A DNA stretch of 64,000 nucleotides from an uncultured Lachnospiraceae bacterium (GTDB lineage Bacteria > Bacillota_A > Clostridia > Lachnospirales > Lachnospiraceae). Made by a program: the position numbers and the translations under genes. Below, in pieces: positions 26,797 to 36,115 of this stretch. How positions within the stretch are numbered: the first letter of the stretch is position 1; each line of letters begins with the position of its first letter. Location of the stretch: positions 1-64,000 of the forward strand of contig CAJTOU010000010.1 of NCBI GenBank assembly GCA_910577835.1. Direction: 5' to 3'. A model generated the notes under the pieces. It made no database searches. It was given only the letters and a program-made list of their open reading frames with translations, and had not been told where the DNA came from.

Positions 26797-27691
26797 TGCT
26801 TAATCCTCCATCTGTAATATACACCTGTCTGCATCTCTCATCAGCTTTTAATGAATCATAAGCCTGTTTCGCTGTATCCTTTTCATCAAATATGCCGAAA
26901 ACAGTAGGACCACTTCCGCTCATCATGGAATTTATAGCGCCAAGTGAAAGCATGGTCTGTTTTATCTCTTTTATTACTGGATACATTTTTTCTGTTACCT
27001 CTTCCAGCACATTTCCCATCTTTTTTGTCATCGCATACAAATCATTTATCTGAATTCCCCGAATCAAACCGTCTATATCTGGATGCTGCTCTATTTTTTC
27101 CACATTCAGCTCCGAATATACCACTCTTGTAGACACATTTATGCCCGGCTTTGCAAGAATAATATAGCATGGTGGAATATCTCTTACAGGCGTAAGAATA
27201 TCTCCAATACCCTCTGCAAGAGCAGTTCCACCCATAATACAATACGGAACATCTGCTCCAAGCTTTACGCCTCTCTCCATCAGCTCCTTTTTTGACAGCC
27301 GCAGGCCAAACATTCTGTTTAGCCCCTTCATAACGGCTGCCGCATCTGAACTTCCGCCTGCCATACCTGCTGCTACCGGAATTAATTTTTTTATTTTAAT
27401 ATGAATACTTTCCTGAATATCAAATTCGTCCATCAGCAATGCTGCCGCTTTGTAGGCCAGATTATTTTCATTGACTGGGAGATATCTCAAATTGGTTTCT
27501 ATATCAATATAACGTTTTCCGTCTGTACATAGTCCCAGTCGTTTAATATCTATCCCGTCATAAAGTCCTACCTGCTGCATAATCATTCTTACATTATGAT
27601 ATCCGTCTTCTCTTTTTCCTATTACATCAAGGCCCAGATTGATTTTTCCATGAGCCCTGACTCTTACAAAATCGTATCCCTTCTCTTCCAT
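26768..27691 (-). CDS. ispE: 4-diphosphocytidyl-2-C-methyl-D-erythritol kinase
   Basis: 307 residues. Phosphorylates CDP-ME in the MEP isoprenoid pathway with ATP. GHMP-kinase marks: AHGKINLGLDVIGKREDGYH at the N-terminus, the ATP loop PVAAGMAGGSSDAAAVM (about 88-105), and SMMSGSGPTVFGIF near the C-terminus. Normal length. RBS GAGGA. First gene of a pair with the GntR regulator, 23 bases after the PH-domain gene. Confidence 0.95.
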   Translation of the reverse strand: MEEKGYDFVRVRAHGKINLGLDVIGKREDGYHNVRMIMQQVGLYDGIDIKRLGLCTDGKRYIDIETNLRYLPVNENNLAYKAAALLMDEFDIQESIHIKIKKLIPVAAGMAGGSSDAAAVMKGLNRMFGLRLSKKELMERGVKLGADVPYCIMGGTALAEGIGDILTPVRDIPPCYIILAKPGINVSTRVVYSELNVEKIEQHPDIDGLIRGIQINDLYAMTKKMGNVLEEVTEKMYPVIKEIKQTMLSLGAINSMMSGSGPTVFGIFDEKDTAKQAYDSLKADERCRQVYITDGGLSNERYQFKYQ

Positions 27692-27714
27692 AGCTTCCTC
27701 AGTTTTATGTTTAC

Positions 27715-28095
27715 TTATTCCATATCTTCGTTGTCATCCGACATATATTCACGACCGGCAACACGCTTCTTTATACGCTCTTCCTCTACCATGTCAGAAA
27801 GCATATTTTTTACAGCATCAGGATTTTTAATATTCTCAATATCCAATTGAGGAGTAGACCTGTCCGCAGACTCTATATGAATTGTACCTATTCCCCACAT
27901 TCTCTGAAACAGTGTTCTTTTTAGTGTAAAATCCATAATTCTGTACAGCCTGATTTCTTCCTCCTTAATATTCAGAAAACCGGTTCTGACAACTAATTTA
28001 TCATCTGTCGCTGCATACTTTGTAAATGTCCACGGCAATCCGAATATAATCCGTTTTCTGTCGCTCCATCTATATGCCACTGTTACTTTCGCCAT
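27715..28095 (-). CDS. Bacterial PH-domain (bPH2/YdbS-like) protein
   Basis: 126 residues. A single PH-like domain (about 20-105) with TDDKLVVRTGFLNIKEEEIRLYRIMDF, the classic YdbS/bPH2 pattern, here without the usual transmembrane helices. The Arg/Lys-rich C-terminal tail ends in an acidic run. The function of soluble bPH2 proteins is not settled. RBS AAGGAG. It lies between phosphoglucomutase and ispE on the same strand. Confidence 0.8.
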   Translation of the reverse strand: MAKVTVAYRWSDRKRIIFGLPWTFTKYAATDDKLVVRTGFLNIKEEEIRLYRIMDFTLKRTLFQRMWGIGTIHIESADRSTPQLDIENIKNPDAVKNMLSDMVEEERIKKRVAGREYMSDDNEDME

Positions 28096-28181
28096 GCAAT
28101 CTCCTTACATTATGAAAATCCTTATATTGTGAAATTCCTTATGATATAAACATTTCCTGCATCAAGAAATTTTATATTTCT

Positions 28182-29915
28182 TTACATCATGGAATTAATC
28201 ATCTCAAGAACCTTTTCTCCAAGCTCCGCCGATTTTTTATCTGCATCCTCAAGGCTGGTTCCCTTTACTCCATAATAGAATTTCACCTTTGGCTCTGTTC
28301 CTGATGGTCTTACACATAACCATGCATCATCATTCAAATCATAATACAGAACATTGGAAGATGGAAGACCAGTTGGTTTTACTTCTCCAGTGGCCATATC
28401 CTTAATGGTATCCGCCTTATAATCTCTTGCAGAAAGCACCTGATAATCTCCTACCATCTTTGGTGTATTTGCTCTGAGATTTTCAAGAATTTCCTTAATC
28501 TTCTGAAGACCTTCTATACCCTTCATTGTAATAGATTTTACATCATCCTTGTAATATCCATATCTGTCATACATTTCAATCATGGCATCCCAGAGTGTCA
28601 TATTTTTTGATTTATAATATGCAGCAGCCTCGCAAAGCGCCATAGTTGCAACTATGGCATCCTTATCTCTTGCATGAGTTCCCACAAGGCATCCATAGCT
28701 CTCCTCAAAGCCAAACAGATAAGTTCCCTTTCCTGTCTGCTCTGTTTTTAAAATCTGCTGTCCAATATATTTAAATCCTGTCAGACATTCAATAAGCTGT
28801 ACATTGTAATATTTCGCAATCGCATCTGCCATATTTGTAGATACGATTGTCTTTACAAATATACCATCCTCCGGTATACCAGATTTCTCCTTTATCTGGC
28901 TTAATTCATATTCTCCAATTAAACAGCCTGACATATTTCCTGTCAGTGTAATATATTCTCCGCTCTTTGTATCCTTTACATATACACCAAGCCTGTCTGC
29001 ATCCGGGTCAGTTGCAAGAACCAAATCGGCATCCTTTTCTTTTGCAAGCTTTAATGCAAGTTCAAATGCCTCTTCTGCTTCAGGATTTGGATAGCTGACT
29101 GTCGGAAATTCACCATCTGGAAGCTCCTGCTCCGGTACTACATAAACATTTTCAAATCCAATTTCTTTTAATACTCTTCTGGCTGGAATATTTCCTGTTC
29201 CATGAAGCGGTGTATATACAATTGTCAAATCCTTCTGATACTCTTTAATTAATTCAGGATTTTTCACCTGCTTCTTTAACTGTGCAATATATTTATCATC
29301 TACCTCTGCACCAATGACTTCATATAAGCCGGCCTGTTTTGCAGCTTCCTTATCCATTGTCTTTACTGTGGCATAATCTGTAACTGCTTTTACCTCATCC
29401 ATAATACCAGAATCATGTGGTGGTGTAATCTGTGCGCCGTCTTCCCAGTATACCTTATAACCATTGTATTCCGGCGGATTATGGCTTGCGGTAATATTAA
29501 TGCCTGCGATACAGTTTAACTCTCTCACTGCAAAGGAAAGCTCTGGTGTCGGTCTTAATGACTCAAATCTGTATGCCTTAATTCCGTTTGCTGCCAGACA
29601 AAGTGCTGCTTCATCTGCAAATTCCGGTGACATACGGCGTGAATCAAAAGCAATGGCAACACATTTCTTATCTGTGTTCTGTTTCAGTATATAATTGGCA
29701 AGTCCCTGAGTTGCCTTTCTTACTGTGTAAATATTCATACGGTTTACACCTGCGCCAATTACACCGCGAAGCCCTGCCGTACCAAACTCAAGCTCTGTAT
29801 AAAATCTGTCCTCTATCTCCTTCTCATTGCCTTCAATTGCCTTCAGTTCCTCTTTGGTAGCCTCATCAAAATAAGGATTTGCCAGCCACTCTTTGTAAAT
29901 CTCCATGTAACTCAT
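28182..29915 (-). CDS. pgcA: Phosphoglucomutase/phosphomannomutase
   Basis: 577 residues from the ATG at 29915 (GAAGG eight bases upstream). The in-frame extension to 29948 falls inside a repeated leader sequence and lacks an RBS. Interconverts glucose-1-phosphate and glucose-6-phosphate, feeding cell-wall and exopolysaccharide precursors. Alpha-D-phosphohexomutase marks: active-site serine loop GINITASHNPPEYNGYKVYW, metal loop ATDPDADRLGVYV, sugar loop GFEESYGCLVG and phosphate-binding CVRPSGTEPKVKFY. Length matches the Firmicute PgcA class. The leader upstream is duplicated in front of homoserine dehydrogenase. Confidence 0.95.
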   Translation of the reverse strand: MSYMEIYKEWLANPYFDEATKEELKAIEGNEKEIEDRFYTELEFGTAGLRGVIGAGVNRMNIYTVRKATQGLANYILKQNTDKKCVAIAFDSRRMSPEFADEAALCLAANGIKAYRFESLRPTPELSFAVRELNCIAGINITASHNPPEYNGYKVYWEDGAQITPPHDSGIMDEVKAVTDYATVKTMDKEAAKQAGLYEVIGAEVDDKYIAQLKKQVKNPELIKEYQKDLTIVYTPLHGTGNIPARRVLKEIGFENVYVVPEQELPDGEFPTVSYPNPEAEEAFELALKLAKEKDADLVLATDPDADRLGVYVKDTKSGEYITLTGNMSGCLIGEYELSQIKEKSGIPEDGIFVKTIVSTNMADAIAKYYNVQLIECLTGFKYIGQQILKTEQTGKGTYLFGFEESYGCLVGTHARDKDAIVATMALCEAAAYYKSKNMTLWDAMIEMYDRYGYYKDDVKSITMKGIEGLQKIKEILENLRANTPKMVGDYQVLSARDYKADTIKDMATGEVKPTGLPSSNVLYYDLNDDAWLCVRPSGTEPKVKFYYGVKGTSLEDADKKSAELGEKVLEMINSMM

Positions 29916-30304
29916 TATAAATCTACCTTCTACTAAAAACATATACAAAACATATATGCCAGATGATTCGGAACAATCTCACGATTTATTCTTCATCTAA
30001 TAGTTTTTCCTTTCCTAAATTTTTTTGCTTTTTTATCATTATTTATTCTGCCCTTGGTTTTCGGGACTTGACCATTGACAAGCTGCGCCCGCAGACTGCT
30101 ACGTCTTTGTTCTACCAGACTATTTCAACTGATAAGGGCTTTATTTCCGCAATTTTGCCTGCTGTAAAGTCAGCACAAACTATACCTTGGATTTTAGGTA
30201 TCTTTAGACATATTTATCTACATTTTCATAATTTTATTTGCTCAAACATTCCTCCTTGATTTATGACTTTCTTAACCACCATTTTATGAAATGATGGGAA
30301 TTAA
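29916..30304. other. Intergenic region between pgcA and the PEGA lipoprotein gene
   Basis: Apart from repeat copy A it holds, on the minus strand, a hairpin CCATCATTT / AAATGGTGG at about 30272-30296 (possible terminator of the PEGA gene, T run weak), a seven-codon mini-ORF (MFEQIKL) with a perfect AAGGAGGA at 30226-30249, and two short stop-free stretches reading GIVCADFTAGKIAEIKPL and NKDVAVCGRSLSMVKS that have no start and look like non-coding repeat sequence read in frame. Confidence 0.5.
29934..30079 (-). repeat. Copy A of a ~145-bp repeated leader element (upstream of pgcA)
   Basis: Roughly 80 percent identical to 37350-37492. On the minus strand both begin GTCAATGGTCAAGTCCC, pass TTTAGGAAAGGAAAA and TCGTGAGATTGT, and end ATATATGTTTTGTATATG followed by TTTTTAG. 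Both lie immediately 5' of a metabolic gene, 18-20 bases from its start. Confidence 0.85.
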
Positions 30305-31717
30305 CTATGAACCACTCTGCTCCAAATCGGGAAATTTGATATACACATCCTTTGCCGTAGAATCAAAGGTATAATTATATGCCGTAGTAATATAACCTTC
30401 TGCTCTTATCACAAAAATATGACTTCCCACAACCTTTGGAAAAGTAGCAGGTGCTTTTCCTTTATAAACTCCATCCATATAAATTTCTGCATTTGCAGGA
30501 CCAGTAACAACAATATTATTATTTTCGGAAGCTCCTGTGCTTGTCTCCACGCCGTCTTCTCTTTTTTGAGTTCCACTGCCCGAAGTAGTTTCCGTTTCTT
30601 TAGAAGTGGTTTTCTCCTCGCCTGTTGAAGTTTCCTGCTGGCCTGTGGTAGTTTCTGTTTCCTTGGAAGTAGTTTCCTGCGTTTCTGCTGATTTTGACAA
30701 ATCTATTGTTTTATTCATGTAAATGCTGCTGATAACGATTTCTTCCACATAATCTGTATATTTATCCGACGTAATCACAAGCTTGTGCTTTCCATAGGAA
30801 AGTGGAACCGGTTCTGTCACATCTACTGCATCGCCGTCAATAAACACATTATACTGTATTCCTGCAGGCTGAATGTTAAACTTGACATTTCCCTGCCGCT
30901 CGACTTCTCCCTGAAATCCAGCAAGGCTTACGCTTGTTTCATCGTTGCGTTTCACGGTTATCTCCATAGAACCGCCAACACCGTTTTTCGATGCGGTCAG
31001 AGTATAGGTTCCCTCCGGTGCGACAATAATCATATTTTCTGATATCACAGTCATAATTTTGGTCCCTACCTCTATCAGACCACCCAGAAGATTTGTTTCG
31101 CCGGTTATTTTAATATAGCCATGACCAACCTTCACATCAATGGAATAAATCTGTTTATCGATTCCCTTTACTACCAGTGAATCTACACTGTGAAGCTGAT
31201 GAATATCTATTTTTTTTCCGTTTGAAAGAACTACGAGATTGTCGTCATAAGAATATCTGTTGCTGCCAATACTGATAAGTTTGGCATCATAATCCACAGA
31301 CCATTTGGTGACTGTCGTATTTTCCCATGCAGTATCAGCCTCCTTAATCGAAAGAAGCTTCTGCTTTCCGGATGTGAAATTTACTTCTGCAATTTCTCCC
31401 TGCTGCAAGTCCTGTATCAGCATTTCAGTGCCAAATCTGTTCTGTATACGGGTGCCGCCATTATAGTTCAATGTATATACATTGCTGTCTTTTACACTCT
31501 GCACCGTAAGCTGCGAGGTCTGTGTATCTATATCGGTCACCACTACAACATCTGTGGTTCCACTTCTTGTGTCCTCCACTTCTGTCGTTGTTTCCTGCTG
31601 TTCCTTGTATAATCCTGCTGTTCCTCTCCTAGAACCGCCTGAGCGTTTTACACATCCCGAAAACAGCAGCAGGCAGCTTAGAAAAAGAAACAATACTCTA
31701 TATTTTTTCTTAGACAT
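30305..31717 (-). CDS. PEGA-domain surface lipoprotein
   Basis: 470 residues. Lipobox LLFSGC (Cys about 22), Arg/Gly-rich start, a beta-rich middle that repeats twice (LTVQSVKDSNVYTLNYNGG; VVKGIDKQIYSIDVKVGHG), one PEGA domain at about 265-340 (KVNFNIQPAGI...), a Ser/Thr/Glu linker (TTSKETETTTGQQE), and a C-terminal PEGA domain (VTGPANAEIYMDGVYKGKAP). PEGA domains are thought to bind surface polymers. GAGGATG RBS. Probably exposed on the outside of the membrane. Confidence 0.85.
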   Translation of the reverse strand: MSKKKYRVLFLFLSCLLLFSGCVKRSGGSRRGTAGLYKEQQETTTEVEDTRSGTTDVVVVTDIDTQTSQLTVQSVKDSNVYTLNYNGGTRIQNRFGTEMLIQDLQQGEIAEVNFTSGKQKLLSIKEADTAWENTTVTKWSVDYDAKLISIGSNRYSYDDNLVVLSNGKKIDIHQLHSVDSLVVKGIDKQIYSIDVKVGHGYIKITGETNLLGGLIEVGTKIMTVISENMIIVAPEGTYTLTASKNGVGGSMEITVKRNDETSVSLAGFQGEVERQGNVKFNIQPAGIQYNVFIDGDAVDVTEPVPLSYGKHKLVITSDKYTDYVEEIVISSIYMNKTIDLSKSAETQETTSKETETTTGQQETSTGEEKTTSKETETTSGSGTQKREDGVETSTGASENNNIVVTGPANAEIYMDGVYKGKAPATFPKVVGSHIFVIRAEGYITTAYNYTFDSTAKDVYIKFPDLEQSGS

Positions 31718-31819
31718 TTGACATCCTCTTATGCATATCTGATATGGGTTTTATATACCAAATAAAAATTTCATATATCAATTGTATACCAAACAACAAA
31801 AAAATACAAGAGCAAAATT

Positions 31820-32815
31820 TTAAAACAGATTTTTTGAAGCAACAAATTTACTTTTATTTTTCTGCTGTATATATACCTTCTGCATTTTATCCTTCATCTG
31901 GTCCGGAAGATATGCCTTGTTTCCGTTATAATAATGGTTTAAAACCTTCCAGAATTTTTCAGGATAACCCAAAAGAATTTTTAAAATTTTCCTATCCTGT
32001 TCAGATAAAGTTCTTGTTTTATCATAGCTTTCCAAAAGCTCCAGTCCAAGCGTCTGATTCCAGTCGTGCTTTTCCATTACCTTGCGGAGAAAGAAATAAA
32101 GGTCGCGAATTAACATTCCTCTGCCGCTGTGTTCAAAGTTAATGACTGCCATGTTGTTTTCCTGACAATGTATAATATTATGGTAACTGTAATTTCCATG
32201 ACAAATGGAATGAGAAGAAACGGCCTGCCTGTGTGCTTCCTCGCAGCCAGAGGCAAAAAGCTGATGCTCCGCATTCTGTGCCAGCTCATAAAACTGGTTG
32301 AAATGTGCCAGCACATCATATTCAAAGTCTGTCTTTCTGGTTTTTCCCCTGATATAACTGCGTATTCTTTTCAGTTCTGTATTGTGCTTTCTGATTTCTT
32401 CCAGACTGCCGGACAGTTCAGGGATATACTCTGTATTGCCAAGCTTTGCATCACTGGTGATATTATGAAGTCTGGCAAGGGTTTCTACCGCCTGTATTAA
32501 ATCATGTTTATTTCTGACATCACATTCGCTGCCGTTAAAATGTTTTGTAAGAACATATTTCGTACCTGCTGTGTCTGCTGAAAATAAAACATCTTCTTTG
32601 TTTTTTATAATAGAATTTACATTCAAAAATCCACAGTCCGAAATATAGTTTAACAGTTCATCTTCATAAATGAGGCGGCTTAATGTCCCCTTATATTCGA
32701 AAAAACGGAAAAAACCCTTATCTGTATCTATTATCAGAGCACCGCGGCCTTTTAGTATCTTTTTTACTTCTATATCGTATTGTTCTAGTACATAGACACT
32801 TTTGTCATTCAACAA
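31820..32815 (-). CDS. CotS-family (spore coat/aminoglycoside-phosphotransferase-like) protein
   Basis: 331 residues from a TTG at 32815, seven bases after GGAGG; the GTG at 32821 touches the RBS. Resembles the CotS/YsxE/YutH group of kinase-fold proteins: N-terminal lobe with a Lys (KYVLTKHFNG), then a catalytic-loop-like SICHGNYSYHNII and a metal-site equivalent AVINFEHSGRG, where the usual Asp of DFD/DxD is replaced by Asn-Phe-Glu, so catalysis is uncertain. In Bacillus such proteins sit in the spore coat. No export signal is seen. Confidence 0.82.
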   Translation of the reverse strand: MLNDKSVYVLEQYDIEVKKILKGRGALIIDTDKGFFRFFEYKGTLSRLIYEDELLNYISDCGFLNVNSIIKNKEDVLFSADTAGTKYVLTKHFNGSECDVRNKHDLIQAVETLARLHNITSDAKLGNTEYIPELSGSLEEIRKHNTELKRIRSYIRGKTRKTDFEYDVLAHFNQFYELAQNAEHQLFASGCEEAHRQAVSSHSICHGNYSYHNIIHCQENNMAVINFEHSGRGMLIRDLYFFLRKVMEKHDWNQTLGLELLESYDKTRTLSEQDRKILKILLGYPEKFWKVLNHYYNGNKAYLPDQMKDKMQKVYIQQKNKSKFVASKNLF

Positions 32816-32989
32816 AATCACTCCTCCATTTATTTCGTTTCACAGGAAACTACACTGCAAATTTCCCATGACGCTGCCATAGAAGGCGGCTATTTTTGTT
32901 TCGATATGCTATTCTATGAAATGAATGAGTGATTTATGCGAATAAAGTGTTTTTGACAATGCAATAAATATTTGCCATGGTTCAAGCCA

Positions 32990-33367
32990 CTATTTATAAA
33001 AATGATAGACTTCATCCTTTTCGGGATTACGATACTCATGTTTTTCGTAATATCCGATTAATACACCGGAAGAATCCCTAAGCGCAACCATGTAAACATC
33101 TTTGTTTTCTTTTTCGTTATGGAAAGTGTAGATAATATTGTGAGATACGCTTTCCTGAAACCATGCAAGAACTTTTTCTATCATGGCACAGGAGCTTTGA
33201 TTATGACAGGACAAAAGACTTTTTCCTATTAGGGAAGCACCACCGCTCTTTGAATACCTTGAAACAGCGGCAGGATTCATATAAATAATTTCATGAGTGA
33301 GGCTGCAGATGACAACAGCGCTGGTGTCTTGGTCAATAATGCTTTGGAAATACGGGGATAAATTCAT
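32990..33367 (-). CDS. Stand-alone PAS-domain protein
   Basis: 125 residues forming one PAS domain: VVICSLTHEIIYMNPAAVSRY, GKSLLSCHNQSSCAMIEKVL, VYMVALRDSSGVLIGYYE. The SCHNQSSC spacing of His and two Cys is notable but not proof of a cofactor. There is no output domain, so it must work through a partner. AAAGGAG RBS. Similar small PAS proteins occur across Lachnospiraceae; the role is unknown. Confidence 0.82.
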   Translation of the reverse strand: MNLSPYFQSIIDQDTSAVVICSLTHEIIYMNPAAVSRYSKSGGASLIGKSLLSCHNQSSCAMIEKVLAWFQESVSHNIIYTFHNEKENKDVYMVALRDSSGVLIGYYEKHEYRNPEKDEVYHFYK

Positions 33368-33538
33368 AAGAAAAACTCCTTTCTTTATTTGTTTGAATTT
33401 TTGTAAAAGATTATACCATATCTAGATGCTGAAAATCAATTTCATTTTAGATTTCACAATAATTATTCGCAAAGGTCAGGAGAATCAGGACCCTTATCAA
33501 TAAACAACATCTGTATTTTCAGCAAAAATATATAAAAT

Positions 33539-34192
33539 TTATTTCTTCAATATCAGTTCTAAAGGTTTTTTCAATATATGGGAGAAGAATTTTACGGCTG
33601 CTCCTGTAAATACCGCACTTATTATGGTACCTTCTCTCGTGCCCACTATTTTGCCATGAAAAAACAGAAGTGACAGCAAAACAGAGACTATGACGCACAG
33701 GATGTCAAAGCCTATTTTAATACTTCCAAAATCTTTGTCTGTCTTGTCTGAAAGCACTTTTACAAATGCTTCTCCTGAATTCATAATTACGTTTGCCGTA
33801 ACAGACAGGGAAACTCCAAGTCCCAGAACCATGATTCCGCATATAACCAGAATCATGCGAAAAATGTAATTGTCTGCAGGAAGAATAGATACACACCACA
33901 TACCAAAATCAGTAAAATATCCAAATAAAAAAGAGAGCGGTATCTGAAGAAGCTGTATCATTTGAAATTTTTTTCCAAGCATTAGAATTTGTCCCAATAT
34001 CAAAATACAGTTCCATATAATCAGCCATGTTCCAAGCGAAAGATTTATGTATTTTATGCTCAGTACATTAGCAACAGATGATATTGGTGAAACGCCCAGC
34101 TCTCCGCGCTTTGTTATGGCTACACCCATGGCAGCGACAAACAGGCTGATGATAAACAGAATATATCTCTTTGCAAGTTCTTTTTTGCTCAT
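33539..34192 (-). CDS. YczE/YyaS family membrane protein
   Basis: 217 residues with five predicted transmembrane segments; start GVAITKRGELGVSPISSVANVL is characteristic of the YczE/YyaS/YitT-like group (DUF6198). These are integral membrane proteins of unproven function. Its RBS GGAGG lies inside the end of the upstream MarR gene (gap two bases), so the two form an operon and the regulator probably controls this protein. Confidence 0.85.
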   Translation of the reverse strand: MSKKELAKRYILFIISLFVAAMGVAITKRGELGVSPISSVANVLSIKYINLSLGTWLIIWNCILILGQILMLGKKFQMIQLLQIPLSFLFGYFTDFGMWCVSILPADNYIFRMILVICGIMVLGLGVSLSVTANVIMNSGEAFVKVLSDKTDKDFGSIKIGFDILCVIVSVLLSLLFFHGKIVGTREGTIISAVFTGAAVKFFSHILKKPLELILKK

Positions 34193-34194
34193 TT

Positions 34195-34611
34195 CTATGC
34201 CTCCAGATTTTTATGTATTTTTGTTAAATATGTGAGTATATTCTCAATTTCTTCTTCTGTAAATCCTGATAACGCCTTTTTCTCAATTTGAGAAAAATGT
34301 TCTGTTACCTGTTCACAAATTGCTTTTCCTTTATCGGTCATATATATGTATAGATTTCTGCGGTTATTTTCGTTTGTCTCACGTGTAATAAGCCCGCTTT
34401 TTTCCATGCCTGTCAGAATTGTAGACAGGGAGGCCGGTTCGATATGGCAGCCTTTGGCGATGTCTTTCTGAACCGCTCCGTCATGGTCCTTCAAAAAATC
34501 CAGAACCTTTGGCTGTCCCAGACTCAGCCCTGAATCTCTGATATTGGCAAAAAGGATTTTCTGCAACAGGGCATGGTCTGCCATAAGCAAATAATGTAAA
34601 GTATCATTCAT
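34195..34611 (-). CDS. MarR family transcriptional regulator
   Basis: 138 residues from the ATG at 34611 (AAGGAG upstream; the longer frame would begin inside its promoter). Winged helix with GLSLGQPKVLDFLKDHDGAVQKDIAKG, recognition helix EPASLSTILTGMEKSGLI and wing ITRETNENNRRNLYIYMTDKG. Directly upstream of a YczE-like membrane gene in an operon. Confidence 0.92.
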   Translation of the reverse strand: MNDTLHYLLMADHALLQKILFANIRDSGLSLGQPKVLDFLKDHDGAVQKDIAKGCHIEPASLSTILTGMEKSGLITRETNENNRRNLYIYMTDKGKAICEQVTEHFSQIEKKALSGFTEEEIENILTYLTKIHKNLEA

Positions 34612-34827
34612 ATCTTCACTCCTTATAATTAGTTTTATAACAGTTAGCAAACTAATTATATAGGCTTTACTGTGAAAAGTCAATTGTTTTCATAATATAT
34701 GCTTCAAAAGAGAAAATTTTGATTTCATGTATTATCATAAACTCAAAATTCTTGATTTCATATTTTGTGGAAGTATATATATAATGAGAAATTTACACAA
34801 TCAATCTGAAAAATTAATTATAAAAAA

Positions 34828-34867
34828 GGCCGCCACATTAAGAAATTTTATTCTTAATTTGACAGCC
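34828..34867 (-). terminator. Terminator behind the ApgM-type gene
   Basis: Long stem (GGCTGTCAAATTAAGAA / TTTCTTAATGTGGCGGCC) with T runs on both sides; placed 12 bases after the stop at 34880. Confidence 0.9.
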
Positions 34868-34879
34868 TTTTTTATAATC

Positions 34880-36082
34880 CTATTTCTCAAACAAATGCTC
34901 TATCAGCCTATATCCTTCTTCCATATAAATTGCGCTTTCCTTCGCTTCCCTCTCATTGTAATTCCAGCTTTCTTCCCGCTTTTTTGTATTGTCATACAGC
35001 ATATACGGCACAGGGTCCGAAGCGTGTGTACGGATTCTGACAGGAGTCGGATGGTCCGGCAGAACCAATATACGAAAATCAATTCCCTTGTTTTCCAACT
35101 CCTCCGTCACGTGTTTTACCACATTTTCATCAATATATTGAATTGCCTGCACTTTTTTCTCATAACTTCCCTGATGTCCCATCTCGTCAGGAGCTTCTAT
35201 ATGGACATACACAAAATCAAAACCGTCTTCGGTCAGTGCTTTTACCGCAGCTTCCGCCTTGCCTTTATAGTTCGTATGAAGCCCTCCATTGGCATTTTCC
35301 ACAGAAATATTGGTCATTCCCGCACCGACGGCGATTCCCTTCAGCAAATCAACCGCCGAAATCATCGCTCCTTTCTTTCCTGTCTTTTCTTCAAACGAAG
35401 ACAGCTCAGGTCTTGTTCCGGCTCCCCAGAACCATATAGAATTGGCCGGATTCAATCCCTTTTTGATTCTCTCTTTATTAATCGGATGCTCCGCTAAAAT
35501 TTCATAGCTTTTCTTCTGCATTTCCCGCAGCACATTATCCTCCGGCAGATATTTTCCGATTACCTGACCCAGTATATCATGCGGCGGCGTAAGCGGCACC
35601 ACTTCTCCCTTATCCCAAATCGTAAGATGTCTGTAACTAATGCCATCATAAAATTTATAAACCTCATTTTCCAGCTCCCGTCTGACAGCCTTCAATAAAA
35701 CAGAGGCTTCTTCCGTACTGATTTCACCAGAGCTGTGGTCAATTATCGTTTTTTCCTCATAAGGCAGGTCATCTATTGATACTGTAACAATATTACAGCG
35801 CAGGGCAATATCTGTGGGCTTCATATCCACGCCGATACTGAGTGCTTCCAGCGGGGACCTCCCTGTATAATAAATCTTCGGGTCATATCCAAGTACTGAA
35901 AGATTCGCTGTGTCGCTTCCCGGCTTCATGCCCTGCGGAATGGTATGTACAAGCCCTATTTCCGACATTTTTGACAGTTTATCCATTGCAGGAGTGGAAG
36001 CATACTCCATGGGAGTCTTTCCGCCTAATTCCGCAATTGGTTCATCTGCCATACCATCACCTAAAATAATCATATATTTCAT
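34880..36082 (-). CDS. ApgM-type cofactor-independent phosphoglycerate mutase family enzyme; candidate homoserine kinase
   Basis: 400 residues, normal for the archaeal-type (COG3635) branch of the alkaline-phosphatase superfamily. Marks: ILGDGMADEP at the N-terminus, catalytic Ser in GSDTANLSVLGYDP, KGAMISAVDLLKGIAVGAG, YVHIEAPDEMGHQGS and LPDHPTPVRIRTHASDPVPY near the C-terminus. It sits 33 bases from homoserine dehydrogenase and an ACT-domain protein, and no classical thrB is in the window. Related proteins in some anaerobes lacking ThrB have been assigned homoserine kinase activity, so this may phosphorylate homoserine rather than act in glycolysis. That assignment is inference from context. 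Confidence 0.88.
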   Translation of the reverse strand: MKYMIILGDGMADEPIAELGGKTPMEYASTPAMDKLSKMSEIGLVHTIPQGMKPGSDTANLSVLGYDPKIYYTGRSPLEALSIGVDMKPTDIALRCNIVTVSIDDLPYEEKTIIDHSSGEISTEEASVLLKAVRRELENEVYKFYDGISYRHLTIWDKGEVVPLTPPHDILGQVIGKYLPEDNVLREMQKKSYEILAEHPINKERIKKGLNPANSIWFWGAGTRPELSSFEEKTGKKGAMISAVDLLKGIAVGAGMTNISVENANGGLHTNYKGKAEAAVKALTEDGFDFVYVHIEAPDEMGHQGSYEKKVQAIQYIDENVVKHVTEELENKGIDFRILVLPDHPTPVRIRTHASDPVPYMLYDNTKKREESWNYNEREAKESAIYMEEGYRLIEHLFEK

Positions 36083-36115
36083 AAATTTATGCCTCTTACC
36101 TATTTTGATTTATAT

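Noticed and set aside
30226..30249. Seven-codon mini-ORF (MFEQIKL) with a perfect RBS
   Set aside because: Could be a leader peptide, but nothing nearby shows attenuation, and so short a frame cannot be supported.
29963..30259. 98-residue plus-strand open frame upstream of pgcA
   Set aside because: It covers the repeated leader and is antisense to all neighbours, with no start signal.
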